In this document: positions 1 to 8,054 of the stretch, one piece after another | How positions within the stretch are numbered: the stretch's first letter is position 1 | How the letters are laid out: the number at the start of each line of letters is the position of its first letter | Assembly (NCBI RefSeq): GCF_041380235.1 | Contig: NZ_JBGIYY010000003.1 | Coordinates: 1-64,000 of the forward strand | DNA length: 64,000 nt | DNA from: Glaciecola sp041380235 | GTDB lineage: Bacteria > Pseudomonadota > Gammaproteobacteria > Enterobacterales > Alteromonadaceae | Reading direction: 5' to 3' | Position numbers and translations under genes: made by a program | The notes under the pieces: generated by a model | What the model saw: only the letters and a program-made list of their open reading frames with translations | Databases searched by the model: none | What the model was told of the DNA's origin: nothing

Positions 1-22
1 GGCAAGCAATAACTTTCATGAC

Positions 23-88
23 GTATAACACCTTACATAACCGGTGGTGGCTGCTCTTGCCAACATCCGGTTAATGTATTTGTTATGT
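23..88 (-). mobile_element. Putative integron attC recombination site
   Basis: Read on the minus strand, the segment starts with ACATAAC (88-82) and ends with GTTATAC (29-23), the positions of the R'' and R' core boxes. The two halves fold on each other: ATAACA pairs with TGTTAT, a 3x3 unpaired spacer follows, TACAT pairs with ATGTA, and AACCGG pairs with CCGGTT with a single extra T bulged on one arm. The tip carries a short TGGC/GCCA stem. Paired boxes, an unpaired central spacer, an extrahelical base and a variable tip are the hallmarks of attC sites. It begins 15 nt after the stop codon of the gene at 104-367, as cassette attC sites do. Beyond R' on the minus strand an ATG at 19-17 could open the next cassette gene. 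No integrase gene is in the window, so this is inference from structure. Confidence 0.6.
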
Positions 89-103
89 AACATTACCTTT
101 ATC

Positions 104-367
104 TCAGACAAAACCAATTACTAGCCCAACGACCAAAACTATCCAGAAATTTGTGGTATTCAGCGTTTTAGATAACAACCAAAAATATATGTAACTTAAA
201 ATACCTGAAATAACAGTGCTAATTAAAATATTTAAAATACTCGACCCGAAAGCTAGGCCAAAAATCAGCATGAGAGCAGTGTATATAGCAGCACATAATT
301 CAGGCTTCTCTGTTCTTACTAGAAGTTGAACTAGGGCTACCAAAATAAGCATATTCAAAAAAAACAT
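104..367 (-). CDS. Small three-helix membrane protein, probable integron cassette gene
   Basis: I do not recognise the family. The 87-residue product is very hydrophobic, with about three membrane segments (roughly residues 3-17, 25-43 and 47-66, plus a C-terminal one at 72-87) separated by short loops with few charges (RTEKPE near residue 18, SKTLN near 66). A GGAAG ribosome binding site lies about 9 nt before the ATG. The gene is tightly framed: 24 nt from the upstream core site to the start codon and 15 nt from the stop codon to the attC-like palindrome, the layout of an integron gene cassette carrying a single promoterless gene. Function is unknown; small membrane proteins are common cassette cargo. 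Confidence 0.6.
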   Translation of the reverse strand: MFFLNMLILVALVQLLVRTEKPELCAAIYTALMLIFGLAFGSSILNILISTVISGILSYIYFWLLSKTLNTTNFWIVLVVGLVIGFV

Positions 368-385
368 CTAAATATCTTCCCTGTT

Positions 386-392
386 ATATAAC
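386..392 (-). other. Second integron-type core site (GTTATAT)
   Basis: On the minus strand this reads GTTATAT, inside the palindrome GTTATATAAC (383-392). It matches the complement of the R'' box of the attC at 23-88 (GTTATGT) in six of seven positions, as expected if one cassette of about 363 bp was inserted between G392/T391 and G29/T28. It could be an attI site, the tail of a preceding attC, or a chance match; no clear second palindromic attC arm pair is seen on its right. Confidence 0.4.
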
Positions 393-867
393 AACTTATT
401 ATCCGAACACAATTATCAGATAAACCAAAATCTGAGTCGTGTTTGTTTTTTTTCATATTACTAATATATTAGGCAAGCCTTGTTAGGTCAATAAGGTCGT
501 TTTATCGTGTTTTTAAAACACGAACAAATGCTGAATCTTGCACATAGGCGGCTTTTGTTGATAGTTCGATGGTTAAAACAAAATTGCTCTAGTGATAAAT
601 AAGAAGTTTCATGTTTTCTAAATAGAGCAATAACTACAGTAATGTTGTATCTTGTTTTTATGCGGTAATTTGTATTAAATAGCGAATATAGCGGCTCAGA
701 CTGCGATCATACCCGTTGTCCGTTACTCGATACCCGTTATCGAAATGCTGTTAGTAAGCTGCAAGGTGGCGTTATTTATCTGCGAGAAAATGACACCATA
801 AGCGCCTATATAAAATCAGAATTCCCACTACATAGTCGCCGTTTCCTGGCAAACAGTACAAGCAGAG
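393..867. other. Gene-poor stretch with hairpins and an open frame lacking a start
   Basis: No convincing gene. A hairpin with arms CGAACAC (404-410) and GTGTTTG (439-445), holding an inner TCAGAT/ATCTGA stem and followed by eight T (446-453), resembles a rho-independent terminator on the plus strand. Further right are palindromes CTAATATATTAG (461-472), AGGCAAGCCT and TCGTGTTTT/AAAACACGA (505-523). From 669 to 932 the plus strand stays open in one frame (translation contains GGVIYLRENDTISAYIKS), but there is no start codon, and the 3' part lies antisense to the DUF1330 gene; it may be a decayed gene fragment of unknown family. Confidence 0.4.
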
Positions 868-1158
868 TTATTCAAAACCCTTTACCAATATCGAATTGGC
901 CGTACTTCCCGCTTCTCGATGCTTTGAAATAGCTTGATACTCATCAGACATTAACCACGTGATTGCACTTCGCTTTGAAGGAAATTCAATAATCACTGAA
1001 CGTGTGGCCTCCCACTTGCCGGCAAGGACGGTTGGCTCTTCGTCAACGCTTAGCATTTTGCCGTCAAATTTTTCGAAAACTTCGGTAAAGCCGCTTTCGT
1101 ACTCGTCGTATTTAGCACGGTCGTGGATAGTTAGTTGTGAGACGATATAAACTGTCAT
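868..1158 (-). CDS. DUF1330 family protein
   Basis: A 96-residue alpha/beta-barrel-type protein of the DUF1330 family, recognised from the N-terminal MTVYIVSQLTIHDRAKYDEY and the central block VLAGKWEATRSVIIEFPS, where the family has a short strand, a conserved ER/TR pair and the hydrophobic strand. The longer open frame begins at 1212, but an AGGA motif sits about 7 nt before the ATG at 1158 and the family starts here, so this start is preferred (ATG at 1161 is the alternative). Members are related to dimeric alpha-beta barrel (ferredoxin-like) proteins; no reaction is firmly known. It is divergent from the RidA-family gene at 1367 with about 200 bp between them. Confidence 0.85.
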   Translation of the reverse strand: MTVYIVSQLTIHDRAKYDEYESGFTEVFEKFDGKMLSVDEEPTVLAGKWEATRSVIIEFPSKRSAITWLMSDEYQAISKHREAGSTANSILVKGFE

Positions 1159-1366
1159 CATAAATTCCTGTAAACATTCAATATGGACTTGCCTAGTAAA
1201 TTGATAGTACATTAATCAGCGTGAATAGATGACTAACGCTAGCGTATAAATACTTATAAATTTGATGAAGTTTACGCCTCAACTATGTTCACTGAGCAAA
1301 ACCTTATACAGTTAAAGGATCGGTAAACACACAACTTAAAAAACCGCATAAAAGAGGACGTGTAAA

Positions 1367-1759
1367 ATGACAATCGGAACAGACCCCATTCTATTGGAGC
1401 CGGATGTGTTTAGCGCATTTGCCATAGGCCAAGGCCACTGTGTTGGTAACGTGGTGTATCTGTCAGGTCAGGCAGCAGTAAACGATGCAGGCGAAATTGT
1501 GGGCGAAGGTGACATTACTGCGCAAATTGACCAAGCCATGGCGAACATTAAACGTGCGCTGCAAGCAGCAGGCTCTGATATTGACCGTATTTTCAAGATT
1601 ACGGTGTACCTTACCGACATGAACAATTTTGAACATATCATGGCTATGCGTCATCGATATTTTGCTGAGCCATGGCCCGCCGATACCACTGTGGGCGTGC
1701 AATCACTGGCATTACCTGAACTCATGGTTGAGCTAGAGGTTATCGCTACACGCAGTTAA
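1367..1759 (+). CDS. RidA (YjgF/YER057c/UK114) family protein, catalytic Arg missing
   Basis: A 130-residue member of the RidA superfamily, which hydrolyses reactive enamine/imine intermediates of amino-acid metabolism in the cytosol. Family hallmarks are visible: GNVVYLSGQAAV near residue 26, the helix QAMANIKRALQAAGSDID, KITVYLTDMNNF, and the C-terminal LPELMVELEVIA. In classical RidA the residue just before the LP of that last block is the arginine (R105 in E. coli) that binds the carboxylate of the substrate; here the aligned residue is alanine (SLALP). This suggests one of the non-deaminase Rid subfamilies. AGAGGA lies about 8 nt before the ATG. Confidence 0.85.
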   Translation: MTIGTDPILLEPDVFSAFAIGQGHCVGNVVYLSGQAAVNDAGEIVGEGDITAQIDQAMANIKRALQAAGSDIDRIFKITVYLTDMNNFEHIMAMRHRYFAEPWPADTTVGVQSLALPELMVELEVIATRS

Positions 1760-1930
1760 AGTTCAGTCAGGCTCGCACGATTTGTAAACTGGCAATTGCG
1801 ATTGACGCTAAGATCAAAAGGAACGTCTAAATATCATCACGTAGCTTTGCCACATGCGATTATTTGATCTACCAAATCTCTCAAGCGTAATCTATATCTT
1901 CAGGCAGGATATATCGCCACAACCTCTAAA

Positions 1931-3091
1931 ATGAAGCTAAAAATGAAAATACTAAAGACAGTAATCTTATCGCTTTGCGTACTCAGTCTAGCCGCTTGCA
2001 CTACCTCCCAACCTGCATCTAATGCAAGTATTACAATGGCGACAGATTCAATTCAAGAAAATTCAGCTATAGCCTTAAGTGCCTGTGGTCAAGGCAATGT
2101 GAAAAGTGTTGATGAGCAAGGGTTTGATTGCGCAAACAACATGCAAACGGGCTCCGCAATGCATAAAAACGGTTGGGTAATGCCGGTTGGCTATGAGTTC
2201 CCTGACGGTGACACCGTAAAAATCATTTCGTGGAACGTCGAGCACTTTGTTGACGAACACGACGATCCCTATGTAGAAAATCGCCGCGAAGATAACCCTG
2301 AGCATATGGGCAACAAACGCGCCGACTTAGTTGCTGCTCTTAGAATGGCCGATGCCGATGTGGTCGTACTGCAAGAGTTTGAAAGCGCTAAGTTGCTGCG
2401 ACATATCGCCGTAAATGAACTTGCAGACATGGGCTATCAATTTTTTGCAGATGCCCCCTCGCACACTTGGTATATGAACGTAGTAGTCATGAGCCGCGTA
2501 CCTTTAGGCGTTCTGTATAGCTACGGTAACCTGCATACCCCCCTAGTAGATTGGCTAAATGATGAGGGCAAACCCGCTTCACAGAATCGTTTAAATACCC
2601 GTACTTGGGCTATTGATGTTTATCCGTCTACAGACTATTCATTTGTTATGGGCGCTGTTCACCTTAAAGCTGGGCGCGACAAGCGCGATGTAGCTATGCG
2701 ATTGGGTCAAATTAACATGTTAAAAGGCCAGTTCGAGCGTTTTTTAAATGAAGATCCTGACCGAAACATACTATTAGTAGGTGATTTCAACTCACTGCCC
2801 AACACCATAGAGCTGAATACTCTACTAAGCGGTCAGCACAATGGTAATACCTTTACCGACCCCTTGAGCGATACTGACTTTACCCACACTGCGTTAGAGC
2901 CTCAGCGACGTTTAGACTATGCGGTGATGAACGGTAACATGCTGCCCGAGTTAGTGCCTGGGTCAGCTAAACCAGTAAGTTATTTTGAGCCTAAGCGTCA
3001 AGACGATCTAGCCGACCACTTGCCTGTCGTCATTGAGTTTTATACTACCGACAGAACTTTCTCTGCTCCTTTGGATTACGATACTAATTGA
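1931..3091 (+). CDS. Endonuclease/exonuclease/phosphatase family lipoprotein
   Basis: A 386-residue secreted lipoprotein with an EEP (DNase I-like) catalytic fold. The N-terminus is a lipoprotein signal ending in the lipobox LAAC (Cys about residue 23). Catalytic blocks are in order: IISWNVEHF (about 98), VVVLQEFES with the metal-binding Glu (about 147), GAVHLKAG, LLVGDFNSLPN with the Asp/Asn pair (about 281), and the terminal DHLPVVIEF with the general-base His (about 366). The family includes nucleases, phosphodiesterases and lipid phosphatases, so the substrate cannot be told. Membrane anchoring points to an extracytoplasmic role, for example nucleic-acid or phosphate scavenging. The start is uncertain: ATG at 1931 and 1943 both lack a good ribosome binding site. 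Confidence 0.85.
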   Translation: MKLKMKILKTVILSLCVLSLAACTTSQPASNASITMATDSIQENSAIALSACGQGNVKSVDEQGFDCANNMQTGSAMHKNGWVMPVGYEFPDGDTVKIISWNVEHFVDEHDDPYVENRREDNPEHMGNKRADLVAALRMADADVVVLQEFESAKLLRHIAVNELADMGYQFFADAPSHTWYMNVVVMSRVPLGVLYSYGNLHTPLVDWLNDEGKPASQNRLNTRTWAIDVYPSTDYSFVMGAVHLKAGRDKRDVAMRLGQINMLKGQFERFLNEDPDRNILLVGDFNSLPNTIELNTLLSGQHNGNTFTDPLSDTDFTHTALEPQRRLDYAVMNGNMLPELVPGSAKPVSYFEPKRQDDLADHLPVVIEFYTTDRTFSAPLDYDTN

Positions 3092-3192
3092 GCCTCTTGC
3101 TTAAAGAAGCTGAGCAACTAAATGTGATTGCGCTTCACAAATGCAAACAAATTTGATTGCACAACTTTCTTTTTGTAATTACCCTTAGCTGG

Positions 3193-4308
3193 CTATTTAG
3201 AGAGGACTAAACAAGTCCTTAATTTTTGTTTGCCATACGTCGCCATGCCAGCGAAATCCTCCACTGCAATAGGAATATGCTGATAATCAATGGGGTTTTC
3301 ATCTTCGTCTAAATCAGGATCATGAATGTATAAACAAGTATCATCAATATGCGTAATGGCTACCCAATGCGGCACCTTTTTTTCATCAAACTGATAGGTA
3401 CTGATTAAACAAATAACCGCTTTACCCTGCTCTATTGCATCACGCAGGTCCTGAATGTCGGGTTCGGCATAATGCAGTTGAATACCAGCCTGAGATGATT
3501 TATCACAAAATTGCTGATGTACCGCGTTTAGCAGGGCTTTTTTGTGAGCACTGCGTACACCATCTATAAAGGGCGTATGCGCAATGTTAATATAAACTTC
3601 AGCTGTCATGCCAAGGCTTTTTGCAGCAAGGGCCAAACCTATCGGGTGGCTACCGCCATGACCAGAAGTCATATATATAGATGTCGCCTGCCGCCATATA
3701 TCCAGCTCAGTGTTTTGAGTCAGCACTACTTGAGCATCAAGCGCCGCTCCAGCCATCATTAAAGCTGCGGCACCGCAGGTAAACTCCGTGGTTTGTTGAT
3801 ACCAAGGGTAAGCAGGCAAGAAGGTTTTAGAAAACAACTGTTTTATGGCTTTTTGCATCCGTAAGGCGTCCGCCTTATTTTCGTAATATTCTTTATAAAG
3901 ACCAAACTGCTTATAGTCTAAGCGTTCATACAGCGAGATTGCATGTTGATTATCGATTGCAACCTCAAGTCTCATAAATAATAAGCCTTGTTCTACTGCG
4001 GCTGCTTCAGCAGCCAACAATAAGCGCTCACCTAACTTGTGGCCACGCGCACTTTTGTCGCTTGCAATCGAGTATAAACGAGCAGAGCGAGAGCCTTTGC
4101 GCATGATCACCAAGGCATAGGCCATTACTTTACCAAGCCCTTGTGTACTATTGTCGCAAGCCACCATAAATATTGCGTTTGGTGCGCTAATCCAATAACG
4201 AATGCGGCGTTTGGTGAGTTTGTCGTATTCAAAACTGGCATTTTCAAGCGCAAAAAGCGACTCTACGTCTGCACTCTGCGCTGCTCTAATTTCAAAGATC
4301 TGACTCAT
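3193..4308 (-). CDS. GNAT acetyltransferase fused to C39-like peptidase
   Basis: Two-domain protein of 371 residues. Residues about 5-150 are a GNAT acetyltransferase: IRAAQSADVESLFALE, the acetyl-CoA loop SARGHKLGERLLLAAE and LYERLDYKQFGLYKEYY. Residues about 165-370 are a C39-like papain-fold peptidase (DUF3335 type) with Cys in EFTCGAAALM, His in VPHWVAIT and Asp in IHDPDLDEDE. It follows the ATP-grasp gene on the same strand. This fusion-plus-ligase pair recurs across gammaproteobacteria and has been proposed to make and process a peptide-like modification; that role is inference. The start is a choice: ATG at 4308 fits the GNAT domain boundary, while an upstream ATG at 4380 would overlap the ligase gene by 32 nt. 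Confidence 0.85.
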   Translation of the reverse strand: MSQIFEIRAAQSADVESLFALENASFEYDKLTKRRIRYWISAPNAIFMVACDNSTQGLGKVMAYALVIMRKGSRSARLYSIASDKSARGHKLGERLLLAAEAAAVEQGLLFMRLEVAIDNQHAISLYERLDYKQFGLYKEYYENKADALRMQKAIKQLFSKTFLPAYPWYQQTTEFTCGAAALMMAGAALDAQVVLTQNTELDIWRQATSIYMTSGHGGSHPIGLALAAKSLGMTAEVYINIAHTPFIDGVRSAHKKALLNAVHQQFCDKSSQAGIQLHYAEPDIQDLRDAIEQGKAVICLISTYQFDEKKVPHWVAITHIDDTCLYIHDPDLDEDENPIDYQHIPIAVEDFAGMATYGKQKLRTCLVLSK

Positions 4309-4348
4309 ATTAGCTGTTTCATTGAATTTTGCATGATGACTACTAATA

Positions 4349-5833
4349 CTAGCGGCCACGCGATTCCAAACGGTTTGCAAATTCCTGCATGATGATCATG
4401 TACAGCTCTTTGCCTAAGTACAGATCTTCTACTTTTGACTCTAGGCTTGGGTTGTCATTAACTTCAATTACATAAACTTGGTTGTTACTTTGCTTTACGT
4501 CTACACCGTACAATCCACGCCCAACAATAGCACTGGCTTTTATTGCAGCATCAAGCACTGGTTTGGGTACTTCAAAAGTTGGTAAGGTTTCAAAAGCGCC
4601 AGAGAAATCCTTTGTAGAGCTGTGATTGTAAATCTGCCAATGATTACGCGCCATAAAGTATCGACAGGCATATATCGCTCTGCCGTTTAGTACGCCAATA
4701 CGCCAGTCGTATTCAGTAAAGATAAATTCTTGAATAAGAACAAGGGCTGACTGTGCCAACATTAAATCAAGCTTAGCGCTTAGTTGAGCTTCGTCATCAA
4801 CTTTAAATACGCCAATCGAAAATGAGCTTTCAGGCAACTTCAGCACCATTGGAAAACCAAACTGAGCAATTAAGCGTTCTCTTGAAGCTTCATCATTTTG
4901 TGATACAAACGCACTTTTTGGAGCCGGCACTTTGTTGTAAGTAAATGCATCTTGCAAAAACACTTTGTTGCAGCAGCGCAAAATTGATGTTGCATCATCA
5001 ATGACCACTAAGCCCTCTTGCTCAGCTTTACGCGCAGCATGATAGGTGTGGTGATTAATTGCCGTGGTTTCACGAATAAACAAGGCATCATACTGACCAA
5101 TCAAGCCCAGCTGTTTCGGCGTGATTAATTCAGCGTGAATACCGACTTGTTGAGCTGCTTTTACAAAGTTTTTAAGTGATTTAGCATCACTTGGCGGCGT
5201 TTTTTCATCTGGGTTGTGCAATATAGCCATATCCCATCGAGCACGTTTTTTAGGCGATGTTTTACGCCAGTTGGTTACAATAAACTGCTGTAAACGGCTA
5301 AACAATAAGCTTTGTTGCTCGGCATCTAAACTCTCTATGCTCACCAACTGAACAGTCAACGAGGTAACGTTGTGTGCGACGGTTACGCTAAGTGATAAAA
5401 TTGGCACAGGAAAGCGCTCAAACGCGTATTTTGCGATACGTTTAAATGCATTGTTTTCAGTGTTTCCAAAAAAGGCAAAGACACTGTCAGTTTTTAGACT
5501 TGACGCTACTTCAGCAAAACTGCCACATAAATGTTGTGGAAGCGTAATCTGGTGACTATCTAATTGCTCATCATCACTGCGAATGATTAGGTCATTAATG
5601 GCATTCACACTTGGCAAAACTTTATGCTGCCGCGCCTCAGCTAGGAGCGAGCAATAATAACCGCGACTCAAATATAAATCGGTTGCACACAGATTGATTA
5701 CCCGTGTTTTAGGCTCGCCTTTTTTAGGATAGTCAGACAAGTACTGATTAAAATCAATAACCGGTACGCCAATATCAGGAATTGTTTCAGCAAAATTGCT
5801 TACTGAATCTACCACAACAATAGTGTGGATCAT
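4349..5833 (-). CDS. RimK-like ATP-grasp ligase with RLAN N-terminal domain
   Basis: A 494-residue ATP-grasp carboxylate-amine ligase of the RimK superfamily. The N-terminal half (about 1-150: HTIVVVDSVSNFAETIPDIG, LYLSRGYYCSLLAEARQHKV) matches the RLAN domain. The C-terminal half is ATP-grasp: FPMVLKLPESSFSIGV (phosphate loop region), VLIQEFIFTEYDWRIGVLNG, and the metal-binding end VYVIEVNDNPSLESKVED. RimK-type enzymes ligate amino acids, often glutamate, to a protein or small acceptor; the acceptor here is unknown. The open frame reaches 5872, but AGGG about 7 nt before the ATG at 5833 and the family N-terminus support this start. It lies 40 nt upstream of the GNAT-C39 fusion gene, presumably one operon. 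Confidence 0.88.
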   Translation of the reverse strand: MIHTIVVVDSVSNFAETIPDIGVPVIDFNQYLSDYPKKGEPKTRVINLCATDLYLSRGYYCSLLAEARQHKVLPSVNAINDLIIRSDDEQLDSHQITLPQHLCGSFAEVASSLKTDSVFAFFGNTENNAFKRIAKYAFERFPVPILSLSVTVAHNVTSLTVQLVSIESLDAEQQSLLFSRLQQFIVTNWRKTSPKKRARWDMAILHNPDEKTPPSDAKSLKNFVKAAQQVGIHAELITPKQLGLIGQYDALFIRETTAINHHTYHAARKAEQEGLVVIDDATSILRCCNKVFLQDAFTYNKVPAPKSAFVSQNDEASRERLIAQFGFPMVLKLPESSFSIGVFKVDDEAQLSAKLDLMLAQSALVLIQEFIFTEYDWRIGVLNGRAIYACRYFMARNHWQIYNHSSTKDFSGAFETLPTFEVPKPVLDAAIKASAIVGRGLYGVDVKQSNNQVYVIEVNDNPSLESKVEDLYLGKELYMIIMQEFANRLESRGR

Positions 5834-5961
5834 GTGTTTACCCTTGTGAAATTGATGCCAACATAGCATCACAAAATTGAGCGAAATATAGACACTATTT
5901 GTAAATACGCAAGGGATTTTTATCGAAAATTACATTATTTTTTAGGGTATATTTTAGGCAT

Positions 5962-5991
5962 AAAAATACCAGCGCTTAGGCTGGTATTTTT
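5962..5991 (-). terminator. Rho-independent terminator of etfBA
   Basis: Perfect 12-nt arms AAAAATACCAGC (5962-5973) and GCTGGTATTTTT (5980-5991) around the loop GCTTAG. It sits about 30 nt after the etfA stop codon and, being A-rich on the left and T-rich on the right, would work in both directions. Confidence 0.85.
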
Positions 5992-6021
5992 TGTTACTTA
6001 AAAAAGCGTTAAGTTATTGAT

Positions 6022-6948
6022 TTATAAAGCAGACTCTAACTGAGGCAATACTTCAAATAGGTCCCCTACCAAGCCATAATCTGCGACTTGGAATATTGGA
6101 GCTTCTTCATCTTTATTGATGGCAACAATAACTTTTGAATCTTTCATACCGGCAAGGTGCTGGATCGCCCCTGAAATACCCACTGCAATGTACAGGTCAG
6201 GTGCAACAATTTTACCCGTTTGTCCAACTTGCATGTCGTTAGGTACGAAGCCTGCGTCTACTGCGGCGCGTGATGCACCAATTGCAGCGCCAAGTTTATC
6301 GGCAATACCGTTTAACAAAGCAAAGTTATCGCCATTCTGCATACCGCGTCCACCAGAAATGATCACGTTTGCTGCAGTCAACTCAGGTCGCTCAGACTTA
6401 GTTAGCTCTGCACTTACATAAGATGACTTTTCTGAAGTTTTCACTACGTCGACAACTTCAATTGCAGCGTTGCCGTCATCACTCACCGCATCAAATGCAG
6501 ATGCACGAACAGTGACTACTTTTACCGCGTCAGAACTTTGCACAGTAGCAATGGCATTACCCGCATAAATAGGACGTACAAAAGTATCTGCAGATTCAAC
6601 ATCGATAGCATCAGATATTTGTGCAACATCTAACAATGCTGCCACGCGTGGCATGAAATTTTTACCTGTGGTCGTTGCAGCCGAAAATATATGCGTGTAT
6701 CCGCTGGCAAGCTCTACCACTAAATCAGCAATATTTTCTGGCATTTGATGCAAATACACGGCGTTATCGGCTAACAATACTTTACTGACGCCGGCTAGCT
6801 TAGACGCAGCCTCTGCAACACCTTGACACTGCTCACCGGCAACTAATACTGTGATATCAGTGCCCACAGCTTTCGCTGCCGTTATCAGCTTGTTCGTTTC
6901 AGGTTTTAGCACCGCGTTGTCGTGCTCTGCATATACTAGAACTGTCAT
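6022..6948 (-). CDS. etfA: Electron transfer flavoprotein subunit alpha
   Basis: The alpha subunit (308 residues) of the soluble ETF heterodimer, which takes electrons from acyl-CoA and other flavin dehydrogenases and passes them to ETF-ubiquinone oxidoreductase. The N-terminal domain starts MTVLVYAEHDNAVLKPET. The C-terminal FAD-binding domain shows VIISGGRGMQNGDNFALL, GASRAAVDAGFVPNDMQVGQ, the ISGAIQHLAGMKDSK block and INKDEEAPIFQVADYGLVGD, all typical of the family. Length is normal. The start ATG overlaps the etfB stop by 4 nt (ATGA), so the two are translationally coupled. ETF-QO is encoded divergently at 8055. Confidence 0.98.
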   Translation of the reverse strand: MTVLVYAEHDNAVLKPETNKLITAAKAVGTDITVLVAGEQCQGVAEAASKLAGVSKVLLADNAVYLHQMPENIADLVVELASGYTHIFSAATTTGKNFMPRVAALLDVAQISDAIDVESADTFVRPIYAGNAIATVQSSDAVKVVTVRASAFDAVSDDGNAAIEVVDVVKTSEKSSYVSAELTKSERPELTAANVIISGGRGMQNGDNFALLNGIADKLGAAIGASRAAVDAGFVPNDMQVGQTGKIVAPDLYIAVGISGAIQHLAGMKDSKVIVAINKDEEAPIFQVADYGLVGDLFEVLPQLESAL

Positions 6949-7703
6949 GAAATCACCTTTGCTTCATTTTTCAATTTATCGACCAACTCTTCTACACTAG
7001 CTACTTTAATGCCGCCCTGTCTTTGCGGTGGAGGTGTTACTTTAATCACTTTAACGTTTGAAGAAAGATCAACACCCATATCTGCCGCAGATTTCACGTC
7101 AATTGGTTTACGCTTGGCTTTCATAATATTTGGAAGTGATGCATAGCGAGGTTCATTCAGGCGAAGGTCAGTTGTAACTACTGCTGGTAGAGATAGTTCT
7201 ACGGTTTGCAGGCCGCCATCGATTTCGCGAGTGACCAAAACTTTACCATCAGCAAGCTTTACTTCCGAAGCAAATGTGCCCTGAGGCATATCAGTTAATG
7301 CAGCCAGCATTTGACCGGTTTGGTTATTGTCAGAATCAATTGCTTGCTTACCTAAGATAACTAAATCGGGCGCTTCTGCTTCGACTACTTTTTGCAAGAG
7401 CTTGGCAACCTGCAGTGACTCTAAAGACACGCCAACTTCGGTTTCGATATGAATACCGCGATCTGCGCCTAGCGCTAGACCGGTTCTGATTTGCTCTTGG
7501 CAAGCTTTATCGCCTATCGAAACGACGATGACTTCTGTCGCGTCGCCTTTTTCTTTCAAGCGAATCGCTTCTTCGACTGCGATTTCACAAAATGGGTTGA
7601 TTGCCATTTTGACGTTGTTGAGGTCAACCCCAGAATTATCAGGCTTCACACGGACCTTGACGTTATAGTCGATGGCGCGTTTCACCGGCACTAATACCTT
7701 CAT
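6945..7703 (-). CDS. etfB: Electron transfer flavoprotein subunit beta
   Basis: The beta subunit (252 residues) of ETF, which binds AMP and supplies the recognition loop for partner dehydrogenases. It begins MKVLVPVKRAIDYNVKVRVK, the standard family N-terminus, and carries MAINPFCEIAVEEAIRLKE, the nucleotide-binding region DLVILGKQAIDSDNNQTGQM and LPAVVTTDLRLNEPRYASLP. An AGGGGA ribosome binding site stands about 4 nt before the ATG. It is the first gene of etfBA, transcribed away from the ETF-QO gene; the 350-bp spacer contains a palindrome at 7929-7946 that probably controls both sides. Confidence 0.98.
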   Translation of the reverse strand: MKVLVPVKRAIDYNVKVRVKPDNSGVDLNNVKMAINPFCEIAVEEAIRLKEKGDATEVIVVSIGDKACQEQIRTGLALGADRGIHIETEVGVSLESLQVAKLLQKVVEAEAPDLVILGKQAIDSDNNQTGQMLAALTDMPQGTFASEVKLADGKVLVTREIDGGLQTVELSLPAVVTTDLRLNEPRYASLPNIMKAKRKPIDVKSAADMGVDLSSNVKVIKVTPPPQRQGGIKVASVEELVDKLKNEAKVIS

Positions 7704-7928
7704 ACTTTCCCCTAGTGGAATTGGTTAGTTTTAGCTTGCTAACTTAAACGTGCTAAAGCGTTTAAAGGTAGACAACTTTAAAAATGTAATGCATTTGATA
7801 GATGTCATGATAACTATACATTCGCTACAATGACCATAGTTGCTTAATACGCCTGTCGAACAAACATGTGATTATAATAGACACAGTGTTTTAAACAGCT
7901 TTTAATTGTATAACGCAATTTATATAGA

Positions 7929-7946
7929 GTTGACGTAAACGTCAAC
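7929..7946. promoter_or_regulatory. Palindromic operator between etfBA and ETF-QO (LiuR-like)
   Basis: GTTGACGT-AA-ACGTCAAC is a perfect 8-2-8 inverted repeat. Its ACGT-centred form resembles the operators of MerR-family LiuR, the regulator of branched-chain amino-acid and fatty-acid degradation in gammaproteobacteria, whose regulons include etf genes. The match to LiuR is from memory of the motif, not computed. It is nearer the ETF-QO start (109 nt) than the etfB start (225 nt). Confidence 0.6.
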
Positions 7947-8054
7947 CTGCATTACCTTTCACACACTATTTGATTTTACAATGTTTTGACGAGTTGTAAT
8001 ATTCGTTTAACGAATACTCCTCTATAACTTGCGAGCACCTGCTTGGAGACAGCA

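Noticed and set aside
669..932. Open frame of 87 codons on the plus strand
   Set aside because: There is no ATG/GTG/TTG near the frame's start and 65 nt overlap the DUF1330 gene on the other strand; the translation was not recognised. It is mentioned only as a possible fragment.
6116..6421. 101-residue open frame on the plus strand inside etfA
   Set aside because: A shadow frame of the conserved etfA coding sequence; no independent protein features or ribosome binding site.
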